Shown: one piece after another, positions 37,229-46,723 of the stretch
Layout of the letters: each line of letters begins with the position of its first letter
Position numbering within the stretch: the first letter of the stretch is position 1
Source of the DNA: Suicoccus acidiformans
Lineage (GTDB): Bacteria; Bacillota; Bacilli; Lactobacillales; Aerococcaceae
Assembly: GCF_003546865.1 (NCBI RefSeq)
Contig: NZ_CP023434.1
Coordinates: forward strand, 1,612,001 to 1,676,000
Length of the DNA stretch: 64,000 nt
Direction of reading: 5' to 3'
Program-made: the position numbers and the translations under genes
Notes under the pieces: generated by a model
Told to the model about the DNA's origin: nothing
What the model saw: only the letters and a program-made list of their open reading frames with translations
The model's database searches: none

Positions 37229-39358
37229 TTAATTCTGCTCGGTGAAGCTTTCTTCATAACTTAAAACTTGGTCACGTGTGTCAGCTTTCAGTTCGAAATA
37301 AGCATTCATCACTTCATGGGCAATACGGATACTTTCCCGCCCCCATGAGGTTTCGTTTAAGTATGGTACGACAACAGAAATCGCAATTTCTGGATCGTCA
37401 TACGGTGCAAAACCGACATAAGTTGCGTTGGTAACAGGTTGATTGGACGCATACCGGATAGGTCCTGCATAAAAGGCTTCCGTTGTCCCTGTCTTGGAAC
37501 CAACAGTAATCGGATAATTCATAAAGAAGTAGCGGGCTGTTCCATCTGACGTATGAGATACTTGACGCATTCCTTCATGAATCCGTTCCATTTCACCCTT
37601 CTCCAAAGGTATGACATTCATGACGTTCGGCTGAATCATTGTCTTTATACCACCGAGATCCCCATTGGCATCTGTACCGCGAATTTCTTTGACCAAACGC
37701 GGTGAATAGCGGATTCCTCCGTTTGCCACCGTCGAAACATACTGTGCCATTTGAAGCGGGGTGTACAAGTCGAACTGTCCATAAGATAAGTCGAGGCCGT
37801 TAACGAGCTGATCACTTTCTGGGCTGAACCCTTCCGATTCATTCGGGATGTCTATGCCTGTTCTAGTACCTAGACCGAATTCAGCTAAATGTCCCCGGAT
37901 AATATTAATCGTATCGTCACGAATTAATAAAGGACCATCGGGTTCATGGGATGTTTGGCCACCAATCCGCATGGCCAATTCAATCATATAAATGTTCGAG
38001 GATTTCTGCAAGGCTTCAATATCATCAATTGCCATACGCCCTGTTCGGTTAAAGGCCGAGGTCTTTTCTTGGGAAGCTTGGAATTTCAGGGGCTCATCGA
38101 TAATTACATTATTATCTAAGGAGATGACATCTTCCATGTATCCGGTCGCAACCAAGGCTGGCTTAATACTGGAGCCCATCCCGTAGCTTGTGTTAATGGC
38201 ACCAAGCGTATCATCGACAATATTCAACGTATCATAAGAATCCGTCGCTTCGTTATATTCGTAGCGTTTCCCGGTGATACCTAAGATATCCCCATTTTTA
38301 GGGTTCATAGCCACAATATACACGCGGTCATTCAGTCCTTGGTCTGCACCCATGCTCTGTAGTGCATTGGTGGCAATCTCATCGAGTCTCGCTTGGAATT
38401 CAGAATCAATCGTCATCATCAAGTTATCGCCTTTAGAGCCTTTGTATAATTGATGGTTCTCGACGACATCATCGGTCGTACTGGTAATAATATTGTACTG
38501 GGCTTTCGTTCCCCGCAAAGCATCTTCATATTGCTTCTCCAAGTAGCTAATTCCTACCCGATCATTCATTGCATAACCTCTTTGCAATAATTTATCGGCT
38601 TCTTCACTTGGTAGACCCCTTTGTTCTGTAGAGACTTGGCCTAGAATCGATCTCAGCATATCTCCTTGAGGATAGGTCCGTTGCCAATCAGTGCCAATAC
38701 TTACCCCGGGTAACGTGGCTAAATTCTCACTTACACGAGCCACTTCGTCTTGGGTAACGTTCTGGTTTTTGACAGATACGGTCGACAGTGCATAGGCTCC
38801 GTTCATCTTGTTAAAGAGGGCGATAACTTCTTTCTCTGCATCGCTAAATTGCAAGTCATCTTCGGTAATATATTCCAGTTGTACTGCATACAATTCATTA
38901 CCCGGTAACAACAGCTCTTCCTCAGTTAAGCGACTATTAACCAAACCTTCATTCTTCACCAGGAAATAATCCTTCATCTCTCGCTCAGTCAGTGAAGTGA
39001 TAGGCATTGTGATGAGTGAAGCAAGTTCAGTTGCCACGTCGAGAATATCGTCGGCTGCTACTTGCGAGTCTTTCGCACGTGTATATAAGATAGCTAATTC
39101 TGGGCGATTACCGACGAGAACACGACCTTGGCTATCGTAGATCATCCCCCGCGGAACCGAACCGGTTGATAAAGTCGACTCCGTTCTTTGCACCATATTG
39201 ACAAAGTTCTCTCCATTATAAAGCTGTAAGTAGCCTAAGCGGACAAATAAAGCCGCAAATAATAGAAAGCAGACGAGAAATATTAAATTCAATCGTCTTG
39301 GAATATGGGACTTTTTCGGTTTTTTTCTAAAATTTACATTTGCCATTATGTCACTCAT
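37229..39358 (-). CDS. Class B penicillin-binding protein (transpeptidase, PBP2B type)
   Basis: A monofunctional D,D-transpeptidase of about 709 residues. It has a basic cytoplasmic start (FRKKPKKSHIPRR), one transmembrane anchor (about residues 20-40), a PBP dimerisation domain (about 50-320) and a transpeptidase domain with SSIK (active-site Ser in MGSSIKPALV, near 400), SSN (near 455) and KTGT (near 610). No PASTA domains, so it fits the elongation or septal PBP2B class rather than PBP2x. The start is uncertain among TTG 39367, ATG 39358 and ATG 39346; none has an ideal ribosome-binding site. Transcribed alone. Confidence 0.93.
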   Translation of the reverse strand: MSDIMANVNFRKKPKKSHIPRRLNLIFLVCFLLFAALFVRLGYLQLYNGENFVNMVQRTESTLSTGSVPRGMIYDSQGRVLVGNRPELAILYTRAKDSQVAADDILDVATELASLITMPITSLTEREMKDYFLVKNEGLVNSRLTEEELLLPGNELYAVQLEYITEDDLQFSDAEKEVIALFNKMNGAYALSTVSVKNQNVTQDEVARVSENLATLPGVSIGTDWQRTYPQGDMLRSILGQVSTEQRGLPSEEADKLLQRGYAMNDRVGISYLEKQYEDALRGTKAQYNIITSTTDDVVENHQLYKGSKGDNLMMTIDSEFQARLDEIATNALQSMGADQGLNDRVYIVAMNPKNGDILGITGKRYEYNEATDSYDTLNIVDDTLGAINTSYGMGSSIKPALVATGYMEDVISLDNNVIIDEPLKFQASQEKTSAFNRTGRMAIDDIEALQKSSNIYMIELAMRIGGQTSHEPDGPLLIRDDTINIIRGHLAEFGLGTRTGIDIPNESEGFSPESDQLVNGLDLSYGQFDLYTPLQMAQYVSTVANGGIRYSPRLVKEIRGTDANGDLGGIKTMIQPNVMNVIPLEKGEMERIHEGMRQVSHTSDGTARYFFMNYPITVGSKTGTTEAFYAGPIRYASNQPVTNATYVGFAPYDDPEIAISVVVPYLNETSWGRESIRIAHEVMNAYFELKADTRDQVLSYEESFTEQN

Positions 39359-39394
39359 TTCTTCCAACTAACTTTAGTAACAAACCTAGCCACA

Positions 39395-39423
39395 ATTGTA
39401 GCAAATCTCACGTCATAACTCAA
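39395..39423 (-). promoter_or_regulatory. Promoter of the class B PBP gene
   Basis: Minus-strand TTGAGT (39418-39423), 17-bp spacer, TACAAT (39395-39400), 37 bp before the chosen start. Confidence 0.6.
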
Positions 39424-39632
39424 AGTTTTCTAGTGGTAAAAGCATGAAAAATTCGTGAATTCCGTGAACTTATAGGCGACATTTGCTATCATGAAGGGGT
39501 AAATGATTTTTATACTTATGTTTATTAAGGTTTGTTGGCCTATAGAAACAGGGATTTTCATACGTTTCCAGAAGGATTAACCTCATCAAGCCTTAATGGG
39601 AATAAGTATTAGAATAAGGAGTATTACTTGTA

Positions 39633-42287
39633 ATGTGGTCTAAATTTAAACCTTATGCATATAATATGTTGCTCGTTTCGGTCATGTTTCTACTCTTGGC
39701 AATCGTCTATGAGTTCGTTCCCTTCGGTTCAGAAACCATGCTCACCGTGGACTTAGGGCAACAGTACATTGATTTCTTTAGCCTGTATAAAGAGACACTT
39801 ACCCATGAACCAGGTATGTTGCTATATAGCTTCGAGAAGGCCCTTGGCGGGGAGATGATTGGCCTTTGGGCTTATTACCTACTCAGCCCCTTTAATATTA
39901 TCCTGCTCTTCTTCAACGAAGGGAACTTTGATATTGCGGTAACTCTACTCACTTATTTGAAGCTTGTTGCCAGTAGCTTAAGCTTCATGTATTTCGCCCG
40001 CTCGAAATATAAACTCAACACGCCAATGGCGCTTACCTTCAGCATAAGTTATGCGATGATGAGTTACGTCATGGTCTACATGTTAAATATTATGTGGCTC
40101 GATGGCCTCGTTCTATTACCTTTAATTGCTTTAGGACTCGAGCGGAGTTTAACGCAGCATAAAAGCTTACTCTATGTTTTAAGTTTGGCCTTGATGATGG
40201 TGAGCAATTACTATATTGGTTATATGATTTGCTTATTCCTGAGCTTTTATGCACTTTTTGTCATAATTGAACAGCAAAGGAGCTTTAACTGGAAAGAAAC
40301 AGCCAAGCAGTATTGCTGGTTTATCAAAGATTCTATTATAGCTTGCCTCATCGCATGCATCTCTTTGATTCCAACGATTATGTCGATTAGCAAGAATAAG
40401 GGGGAGTATTTCGAAGTTAATTTATCGGCTGAAGTCGCCCATAGCTTACAAGACATGCTATCCAAGCTCTTTATTGGCAGTTTCAATTTCGATGAAATGT
40501 CTTCCGGATCACCTAATCTATATGCAGGGATGCTCGTCTTACTCCTAGTCATTCTGTTCTTCGCCAACCGTTCGATCAAGAAATCTGAGAAAATCATGGC
40601 TGGCTTAATTTTCGGTATTTATTTCCTTTCCTTCCGCTATGAATTGCTCGACCGCCTATGGCACGGAGGACAGTTTCCAATTTGGTATCATTTCCGTTTC
40701 TCGTTCACTACGAGCTTTTTCTGTATTGTTCTGGCTATTAAAGCTTATATTCACCGCCCTGCTCAATATTCGATTAAATTATTGGTTCCAATTCTAATCG
40801 GCTTTGGTTTATTTGCATTCCATTACTTTTACAAACCAGACTATGAATTTCTCAATGACTGGAAGATTCTCTTAAGTGTCTTGTTCTTTGCAATGCTCCT
40901 GGTCGTCTTGCAATTTAATCTCATGCATGAAAATGCTAGACAATGGTTTATCTTAGCTATTGTTGCGGTTGAATTATCCATTAACAGTATCTTCATCCTC
41001 GGTGAATTGAATTACGTTAATCAAGCTAAATTCCGCGATTATACATCGGTACTAGCTGCTGCAGTTGAACCCGTTCGCCAAGAAGACCCGAACGATTTCT
41101 ACCGAATTCACAAAACCTTCATGCGCACTAAGAACGAAGCCTTTTATGAACATTATGACGGCATGGATCATTTCGGTTCAACCATCGAGGCTCATATTCC
41201 GGAATTATATGGCTACTTAGGTCTCCCAGATGGTAATGGCTTTGCTGTGTATACCAATGGAACCATGTTTACGGATGACTTCTTTAATATTCGTTACTTA
41301 TTAGACGTTAGTCCCGATACTGAAGCCCATACCGCTGAAGATGAGTATCTTTTATACCAAGAAGGCACCGATTTAGATATGCAAGCCCATACCCTTGTTC
41401 GGCAAGAAGATCGCTTCTGGATGTATGAGAATCCTGAACGCTTTGGCTTGGGCATGGAGGTAAGCCCTGAATTAGCAAGTGCTAGTTTCCACCGCCATCA
41501 AGCCATCCAAAACCAAGAAACCTTACTGCGGCTGCTTGATTATGATGGCACTGGCGAACCCTACTTTACCAAAGTAGCCTTCGACGAAGTGGAATACGAT
41601 AAGGTTGAAGTGACCGATAAAGGAGACGGAGATTACTACACTTACCAAAATCAAGCCACGGGTGAAGACGATGCTTGGGTTCATTTCCATTATACGACGA
41701 CAGATGCCCCTTATTATTTCACCTTGCCAAGTCAATTGAACAAGGATAAGGTCTACCTTAATTTAGACCATAAGCGTTACCGTTTCTACACACCTTATCG
41801 TAGACGACAAATAACCAATGCAAGTTATCAGACTCCAGGCGAACATACCCTTTCCATGCAAGTGAAGGAAGATGAACTGAAGGCTAATCTTATTTACTTG
41901 TATCGCTTCGATGAAGAGCGTTACCAAGAACTCGTTGCCAAGCGGGCCAATGCTCAATTCGAAATAGAGCATTTTCAAGCCGATGCTATTCGAGGGCGTA
42001 TTCATACGCATTTGCCCCAAAGTTATGTACTCTTTACTATCCCTTATGATAAGAACTGGCAAGTGAAAGTCAACGGACAGAAAGCTGAAAGTGTTGCCGC
42101 TTTAAGCGACACCTTACTAGCTGTACCTGTTTCAGCCGGCGAGAATACGATTGAGCTAGCCTACCGCCCTAAATCCATTCTGATTGGTTCGGGTCTTTCA
42201 GTACTTGGTGTATTGCTTCTTATTGGACAAGTTATTTATCTTAAACGTCAAGACGCTAAGCAAGATAGCGAAAACTTGCAAAGCTAA
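39633..42287 (+). CDS. YfhO family membrane protein
   Basis: An 884-residue polytopic protein with about 12-14 membrane helices over residues 10-455, a large extracytoplasmic domain (about 460-850) and a final membrane helix (LIGSGLSVLGVLLLIG near 855). This is the layout of the YfhO/GT-C-like family. In Bacillus and Listeria, YfhO-type proteins glycosylate lipoteichoic acid or related polymers outside the cell using undecaprenyl-linked sugars, so a wall-polymer glycosyl transfer role is likely. The ribosome-binding site AAGGAG is 11 nt before the ATG. It is followed after 43 bp by a DUF1189 gene. No clear promoter was identified in the 39424-39632 gap. Confidence 0.88.
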   Translation: MWSKFKPYAYNMLLVSVMFLLLAIVYEFVPFGSETMLTVDLGQQYIDFFSLYKETLTHEPGMLLYSFEKALGGEMIGLWAYYLLSPFNIILLFFNEGNFDIAVTLLTYLKLVASSLSFMYFARSKYKLNTPMALTFSISYAMMSYVMVYMLNIMWLDGLVLLPLIALGLERSLTQHKSLLYVLSLALMMVSNYYIGYMICLFLSFYALFVIIEQQRSFNWKETAKQYCWFIKDSIIACLIACISLIPTIMSISKNKGEYFEVNLSAEVAHSLQDMLSKLFIGSFNFDEMSSGSPNLYAGMLVLLLVILFFANRSIKKSEKIMAGLIFGIYFLSFRYELLDRLWHGGQFPIWYHFRFSFTTSFFCIVLAIKAYIHRPAQYSIKLLVPILIGFGLFAFHYFYKPDYEFLNDWKILLSVLFFAMLLVVLQFNLMHENARQWFILAIVAVELSINSIFILGELNYVNQAKFRDYTSVLAAAVEPVRQEDPNDFYRIHKTFMRTKNEAFYEHYDGMDHFGSTIEAHIPELYGYLGLPDGNGFAVYTNGTMFTDDFFNIRYLLDVSPDTEAHTAEDEYLLYQEGTDLDMQAHTLVRQEDRFWMYENPERFGLGMEVSPELASASFHRHQAIQNQETLLRLLDYDGTGEPYFTKVAFDEVEYDKVEVTDKGDGDYYTYQNQATGEDDAWVHFHYTTTDAPYYFTLPSQLNKDKVYLNLDHKRYRFYTPYRRRQITNASYQTPGEHTLSMQVKEDELKANLIYLYRFDEERYQELVAKRANAQFEIEHFQADAIRGRIHTHLPQSYVLFTIPYDKNWQVKVNGQKAESVAALSDTLLAVPVSAGENTIELAYRPKSILIGSGLSVLGVLLLIGQVIYLKRQDAKQDSENLQS

Positions 42288-42330
42288 AGCAAATTCTTTA
42301 CAATATGAAGATAACTAAGAACAAAGGACG

Positions 42331-43251
42331 ATGTACGTGAAATACACCCGCAACATATTAATCATGGGCTTACAAAATCCTCGGTATTACATTGAAGCCT
42401 TTAAAGTAAAAGGGAGACATATCTTGCTGCTTTCCCTTTTAGCTGTATTATTTATGACGATTGGATTATTCCGCTTATATCAAGGACCCTTAAATAGCCT
42501 GGTCCATGATATTAGCCAAGCTGAGACTTATCTGCCTGATTTTACCTATGAAGGTGGCGAGCTTAACTTAGCCGAAGGAAGTAAACCTCTGTACTATCAG
42601 TCAGATACCTTCCAACTCGTTATTGATCCAACGATTGAGGCGACCAATAGTCGCTCTGTTCCACTAACCCCAGCTCAAGAAGAGCGTATCCAAGCTAACA
42701 GCATCTTAAGTTTATACTTATTTAAGAACAATGCCTTTATGGGTAGCGGTGATATAATCCAGCCTGTGTTTGAATACGACATTCTCTTTGCTAATGACGA
42801 AGCCTTGGCCTTTCCGCTTCAAGCTTTAAATCAACATAAAGCACAATTAAGTATTGCCTTCTTTGGTTCACTTTATTTAAGTCAATATATATCGTATTGG
42901 GTCCAAATGTTTCTCATTGCGGTTATCGCAGGACTATTCAACTTAAGCATGACACGCCGAATTCCTTTGAAAAATCGTATCAAATTAAGTGTCATTATAT
43001 CCTTTGTCCCAATTATCTTAATCGAACTAGTCAATTTCTTTATCCCAGGTATTTACTTATCCTATACCGTCATTTCCTTTATCACCATTCTTTTGATGTT
43101 TTTTACCTTCCGCAATCACACGCGCTTTATTCAGCAAATCATGCGGCATATGAATATCAAAGAGGTTGATTCTCTGGATCGAGAAGATTCATTAAAAGAT
43201 ACAGATGAGCAGAATGACGAAGATGATAGTGATGATACCCAGCATAAATAA
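42331..43251 (+). CDS. DUF1189 family membrane protein
   Basis: A 306-residue membrane protein: one transmembrane helix near residues 33-50, an extracytoplasmic domain (about 55-180; IPDFTYEGGELNL-like stretch YLPDFTYEGGELNLAEG near 67-83), then three or four helices (about 175-275) and an acidic tail (DEQNDEDDSDD). It fits DUF1189, whose function is unknown. The ATG at 42331 is only 2 nt from AAAGGA, and a GTG at 42337 has better spacing, so the start may be 42337. It follows yfhO-like and is closed by a terminator, suggesting a two-gene envelope operon. Confidence 0.8.
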   Translation: MYVKYTRNILIMGLQNPRYYIEAFKVKGRHILLLSLLAVLFMTIGLFRLYQGPLNSLVHDISQAETYLPDFTYEGGELNLAEGSKPLYYQSDTFQLVIDPTIEATNSRSVPLTPAQEERIQANSILSLYLFKNNAFMGSGDIIQPVFEYDILFANDEALAFPLQALNQHKAQLSIAFFGSLYLSQYISYWVQMFLIAVIAGLFNLSMTRRIPLKNRIKLSVIISFVPIILIELVNFFIPGIYLSYTVISFITILLMFFTFRNHTRFIQQIMRHMNIKEVDSLDREDSLKDTDEQNDEDDSDDTQHK

Positions 43252-43270
43252 AGCCATCTTCAAACAATGA

Positions 43271-43315
43271 AACTCAAAGTTCGCTAATCCGAGTAGAACT
43301 TTGAGTTTTATTTTT
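43271..43315 (+). terminator. Terminator of the yfhO-DUF1189 operon
   Basis: Perfect 12-bp stem AACTCAAAGTTC/GAACTTTGAGTT (43271-43282 and 43296-43307), then a U-rich tract. Confidence 0.9.
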
Positions 43316-43382
43316 GATTTCAATAGACAAGGCTTTCAAAATAGGTTATAAAGGAGGTATCAATTATTTTGGAGGAGAAAAG

Positions 43383-43646
43383 ATGAGAGCTGTTATTACC
43401 GTCATTGGTGTCGACCAAGTAGGAATTATCGCGAAGGTTAGTTCCATTTGCCAGATGCATCAAGTAAATATTGAAAATATCGATCAATCCATTGTGCAAG
43501 AATACTTTACGATGACCATGTTAGTTAATATCTCTGATTTGAGTGTGCCATTTGAAGCTTTTCAACAAGAAGTTATTGAAGCTTTACCATCATTAAGCGT
43601 CCATGTCATGAATGAAGCAATTTTTGATGCGATGCATCGCATTTAA
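43383..43646 (+). CDS. ACT domain-containing protein (UPF0237)
   Basis: An 87-residue single ACT domain: RAVITVIGVDQVGIIAKVSS at the N-terminus (ligand-binding loop) and QSIVQEYFTMTMLVNI. Family knowledge: ACT domains bind amino acids or related ligands and regulate partners. It is 10 bp upstream of the PFL-family gene, the standard pairing in Firmicutes, so it probably regulates or senses for that protein. The GGAGGAGAAAAG site sits before ATG 43383; the upstream in-frame codons lie within the previous terminator and are rejected. Confidence 0.92.
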   Translation: MRAVITVIGVDQVGIIAKVSSICQMHQVNIENIDQSIVQEYFTMTMLVNISDLSVPFEAFQQEVIEALPSLSVHVMNEAIFDAMHRI

Positions 43647-43656
43647 GGAGTAAACT

Positions 43657-45015
43657 ATGTTTGAACATCAGGAAATATTAGAAACGGTCCAAATGATCCA
43701 AGATCAAGACCTTGATATTCGCACAATTACCATGGGTATATCCCTTACGGACTGTGCAGATAGTGATATTGAGGCAAGCTGTAAGAAAGTGTATGACAAA
43801 GTAACGACCAAGGCTGGCCGATTAGTTGAAGTGGGTGAACAATTAGAACGGGAGTACGGAATCCCTATCGTTAATAAGCGGATTGCAGTCTCTCCTATCT
43901 CCCAGCTGCTTGCTGCTTCAGGCGGCGACCCTATTCGGTACGCAGAAGCATTGGATAAGGCAGCTAAGACCATAGGTGTCAATTATATTGGAGGTTATAC
44001 GGCGCTCGTTCATAAGGGAAGTTCACCTGCTGAAGATGCACTCATTGACTCAATTCCTGAAGCTCTCGCTCAAACTGAGCGGGTATGTGCTTCGGTCAAT
44101 ATCGGTTCAACGCGAGCTGGAATTAATATGGACGCAGTTATAGAGATGGGCCAAGTGATTCGCAAGGCAGCTGAACTTACTCAAGACCGCCAATGCGTCG
44201 GTGCCTCTAAGCTTGTCGTCTTCTGTAATGCCGTGGAAGATAACCCGTTCATGGCCGGTGCTTTCCACGGAGCGGGCGAACCAGATTGTGTCATAAACGT
44301 CGGTGTCTCTGGCCCTGGAGTCGTTCGCTCAGCCGTGGGCCAGGCTCCCAAAGACGCCCCCATTAATGAGATCAGTGAAATTATCAAGAAGACTGCCTTC
44401 AAGATTACCCGTACGGGACAATTGATTGGAACTGAAGCGGCTAAACGACTGAATGTGCCTTTCGGTATTGTTGATATTTCCTTGGCGCCAACGCCAGCTG
44501 CAGGAGATTCCGTAGCCTACATTCTGGAAGAAATGGGCTTGGAAGAAGTAGGAACCCACGGCACCATTGCCACACTTGGTCTTTTAAACGATGCAGTTAA
44601 GAAAGGTGGCGTCATGGCTTCTTCGCATGTTGGCGGACTCTCTGGTGCTTTCATTCCTGTTTCAGAAGATGCCGGCATGATCGCCGCAGCAGAAAGTGGC
44701 ACCCTTAAACTCAATACTCTAACGGCTATGACAGCCGTTTGTTCTGTCGGCCTAGACATGATTGTCATCCCGGGTGAAACCTCGCCTGAGACTATATCAG
44801 CTATCATCGCCGATGAAGCGATGATTGGCATGATTAACTCAAAGACAACCGCCGTCCGTCTAATTCCAGCAGTTGGTGTACCTGATGATGGTGAATTAAA
44901 CTTCGGTGGTCTGTTCGGTAAAGCTCCCGTCATGCCTTTGGAAACCAAGAAAGCTGATACGTTCATCCGACGTGGTGGTCGCATCCCAGCACCCATTCAA
45001 AGTCTCAAAAATTAA
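43657..45015 (+). CDS. PFL family protein (UPF0210/DUF711)
   Basis: A 452-residue protein of UPF0210, a family structurally related to pyruvate formate-lyase-like folds but without a demonstrated radical activity. Conserved stretches include [15 protein letters not shown] near residue 22, [16 protein letters not shown] near 112, [13 protein letters not shown] near 220, [13 protein letters not shown] near 275 and [16 protein letters not shown] near 368. Function is unknown. It forms a pair with the ACT-domain gene. The native terminator downstream has been split by an IS3 insertion. An IS-borne terminator (45094-45122) may now end its transcript. Confidence 0.92.
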   Translation: MFEHQEILETVQMIQDQDLDIRTITMGISLTDCADSDIEASCKKVYDKVTTKAGRLVEVGEQLEREYGIPIVNKRIAVSPISQLLAASGGDPIRYAEALDKAAKTIGVNYIGGYTALVHKGSSPAEDALIDSIPEALAQTERVCASVNIGSTRAGINMDAVIEMGQVIRKAAELTQDRQCVGASKLVVFCNAVEDNPFMAGAFHGAGEPDCVINVGVSGPGVVRSAVGQAPKDAPINEISEIIKKTAFKITRTGQLIGTEAAKRLNVPFGIVDISLAPTPAAGDSVAYILEEMGLEEVGTHGTIATLGLLNDAVKKGGVMASSHVGGLSGAFIPVSEDAGMIAAAESGTLKLNTLTAMTAVCSVGLDMIVIPGETSPETISAIIADEAMIGMINSKTTAVRLIPAVGVPDDGELNFGGLFGKAPVMPLETKKADTFIRRGGRIPAPIQSLKN

Positions 45016-45024
45016 CCCCAATTC

Positions 45025-45039
45025 AAAAACCAGTCCATC
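45025..45039. terminator. Left arm of an IS-split bidirectional terminator
   Basis: AAAAACCAGTCCATC is the complement, with one mismatch, of GATGAACTGGTTTTT at 46735-46749. Removing the IS and one 3-bp duplication gives a 10-bp stem with a 7-nt loop (CTTGTTC) and A/T tracts on both sides, a typical shared terminator for the convergent PFL and cshB genes. Confidence 0.82.
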
Positions 45040-45093
45040 CTTGTTGAACTGCCCCCTGTCAAGTAGACAGGCAAATAAACAAATTATTTTGTG

Positions 45094-45122
45094 CCATGCG
45101 TGAGTGTTCTCGCATGGTTTTT
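45094..45122 (+). terminator. IS-borne plus-strand terminator
   Basis: CCATGCG...GAG pairs with CTCGCATGG (45094-45117, one bulged T), followed by TTTTT. It is oriented to stop transcription entering the IS from the PFL gene, just before the convergent orfB stop. Confidence 0.75.
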
Positions 45123-45123
45123 C

Positions 45124-46014
45124 TTATACTGGAATTTTGAGCCCCATAGCTAAAGTCACTCGCTCATTATTGTAGAAATCAATATAGCGTGCAATATCTG
45201 CTTCGAGTGCTTCAAAACTGTCATAAGTATTCAGTCGGTACATCTCAACCTTTATAATGCCCCAGAAGTTCTCCATCGGCCCATTATCTATACACTTTCC
45301 AACTCTTGACATACTTTGGATTAATCCATGCTCATCCACAAATTTTTTAAAGAAGTAAGAAGTATATTGGAACCCTCGATCACTATGAAACAGGGTTTCG
45401 CCAGAAATGATTTCATCCTCAATTTGGACAACTGTATCTTCGACCAACTGATTATTGTTACGCTTCGATAGCTTGTGGGCAATGATTTTGTTGTCCCCAT
45501 AATCTAAGATGGCGCTCAAATAAGCCTTGCAATTTTCCCCATATTTAAATTCGGTAATATCTGTCAAAAGCACTTGTCTAGGTTCATAATCCTCATCAAA
45601 TTGGCGATCCAACACATTGTCAGCCACATGTTGGGGCTTGCTTGGTTTATACTGGTATCGTTTGCATCGGATGACCGCTTGCAGTCCCAGGAGTTTCATT
45701 AAGCGATAAACACACTTATGATTGACCTTAGCGTCTTTATAATAATTAAGATAGATGGTTATCCGACGATAACCATAAATCCCATTATAGTTGTCATAGA
45801 CTTCTTGGATTTGTTCCATTAGCCATTCTAGGCGCAACTGGGAGGGCGATGGTTCGCGTTTTAACCATTTATAGTATGCCGAACGGCTGACTCCCAGAGC
45901 CTCGCACAGATAGGTTATTTTATATCCTTCTTGCTTAAGTTTCTCAATCGCCTTGAATTCCGCTTGGTATTTTGTTCTTGTAACATCAACTCTCTTTCCA
46001 CTTCTTGCAATTTT
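45124..46014 (-). CDS. IS3 family transposase orfB (DDE integrase)
   Basis: The catalytic half of the transposase. The first internal ATG is at 45837, but the frame is open up to the A7 run at 46011-46017, and the segment between encodes typical IS3 orfB N-terminal sequence (KYQAEFKAIEKLKQEGYKIT, then LCEALGVSRSAYYKWLKRE). It is therefore probably made as an OrfAB fusion by -1 frameshifting. The rve core has the DDE residues: Asp in LLTDITEFKYG, Asp in FHSDRGFQYTS and Glu in GPMENFWGIIKVEMY. It ends LAMGLKIPV. No inactivating mutation was seen. Confidence 0.92.
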   Translation of the reverse strand, partial: KIARSGKRVDVTRTKYQAEFKAIEKLKQEGYKITYLCEALGVSRSAYYKWLKREPSPSQLRLEWLMEQIQEVYDNYNGIYGYRRITIYLNYYKDAKVNHKCVYRLMKLLGLQAVIRCKRYQYKPSKPQHVADNVLDRQFDEDYEPRQVLLTDITEFKYGENCKAYLSAILDYGDNKIIAHKLSKRNNNQLVEDTVVQIEDEIISGETLFHSDRGFQYTSYFFKKFVDEHGLIQSMSRVGKCIDNGPMENFWGIIKVEMYRLNTYDSFEALEADIARYIDFYNNERVTLAMGLKIPV

Positions 46015-46670
46015 TTTAAGGCAGCGTTCTCCGTTTCTAAATACTCATTACGAACTTTTAAAGCAGCCATTTCTGTTCTAAGCTTCTCTTCTTCTGTTTG
46101 AATGCTTTCTGGCTTTCTTCGGCCTCTGCCATCTATCAGGCCATCTGGCCCATGTTTTTGATACTTCTGGACCCATGAATAGACATTGTTGTAGGATACG
46201 GCGTATTTCTCAGCAGTTTCTCTATAGGACATCCCGGTCTCTAGATAATCTTTGACAATCTCAATTTTTTCTTCTTGTGTTTTCTTCTGGCTTTTCATTG
46301 TATACACCTCGGGTTTAGGAACAACGTCCTTATTTTCTTCTCCTTTAGTATACTTGATAATCCAGTTTTTTACAGTGCTGTGGGAAGGTATATTGTATTT
46401 TAGAGCGAGTTGTCTGATAGGTTCTTGATGATCAAGATACTCTTCAACAACAGCTAACTTGAAGTCATGACTGTAATGATTATTGGAGGTCTTAGTTTGG
46501 ATACCAGAATAGCCATGGCTTCTATATTTAGTGACGTAATTAGAAAACGTTTGCTTGGATAAAAGTAGTCCATATTCTTCTCTCAACGTTCTGTAGGATA
46601 TACCGTCCTCTAAATATAAACGAATATATTTCTCTAGTTCACTATCTGAATATTTTCTGTTTGAACGCAT
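45915..46670 (-). CDS. IS3 family orfA (helix-turn-helix DNA-binding protein)
   Basis: A 251-residue basic protein with tandem helix-turn-helix modules: one near residues 10-30 (YIRLYLEDGISYRTLREEYG), one near 68-95 (VVEEYLDHQEPIRQLALKYN), one near 133-160 (IVKDYLETGMSYRETAEKYA), and a C-terminal leucine-zipper-like stretch (about 190-225) used for dimerisation in IS3 OrfA proteins. It is longer than typical IS3 OrfA (about 100 residues), as in IS150-like and IS1202-like elements with repeated HTHs. GGGGGAG is 4 nt before the ATG and lies inside the IS-end hairpin. It overlaps orfB by 100 nt. Confidence 0.9.
   Translation of the reverse strand: MRSNRKYSDSELEKYIRLYLEDGISYRTLREEYGLLLSKQTFSNYVTKYRSHGYSGIQTKTSNNHYSHDFKLAVVEEYLDHQEPIRQLALKYNIPSHSTVKNWIIKYTKGEENKDVVPKPEVYTMKSQKKTQEEKIEIVKDYLETGMSYRETAEKYAVSYNNVYSWVQKYQKHGPDGLIDGRGRRKPESIQTEEEKLRTEMAALKVRNEYLETENAALKKLQEVERELMLQEQNTKRNSRRLRNLSKKDIK
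46011..46017 (-). other. Programmed -1 frameshift site (A7)
   Basis: Minus-strand TTAAAAAAATTG: the orfA frame reads TTA AAA AAA TTG, and slipping back one base enters the frame of orfB, which is open from there to 45124. A runs of this kind are the classic IS3 frameshift signal. Confidence 0.75.
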
Positions 46671-46673
46671 AAA

Positions 46674-46723
46674 GCTCCCCCTTAAGTAGATTTACTTTTT
46701 TAAGTGTCTACTTTAGGGGGAGC
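46674..46723 (-). other. IS-end hairpin enclosing the orfA ribosome-binding site
   Basis: GCTCCCCCTTAAGTAGA (46674-46690) is an inverted copy, 16 of 17 bases, of TCTACTTTAGGGGGAGC (46707-46723), which is part of the terminal repeat. In a minus-strand transcript starting outside the IS, the two arms would pair and bury the orfA GGGGGAG site (46675-46681). Confidence 0.8.

Noticed and set aside
44517-44996. Minus-strand ORF of 159 codons
   Set aside because: It is the reverse frame of the well-conserved PFL-family gene, and its composition is that of a shadow frame.
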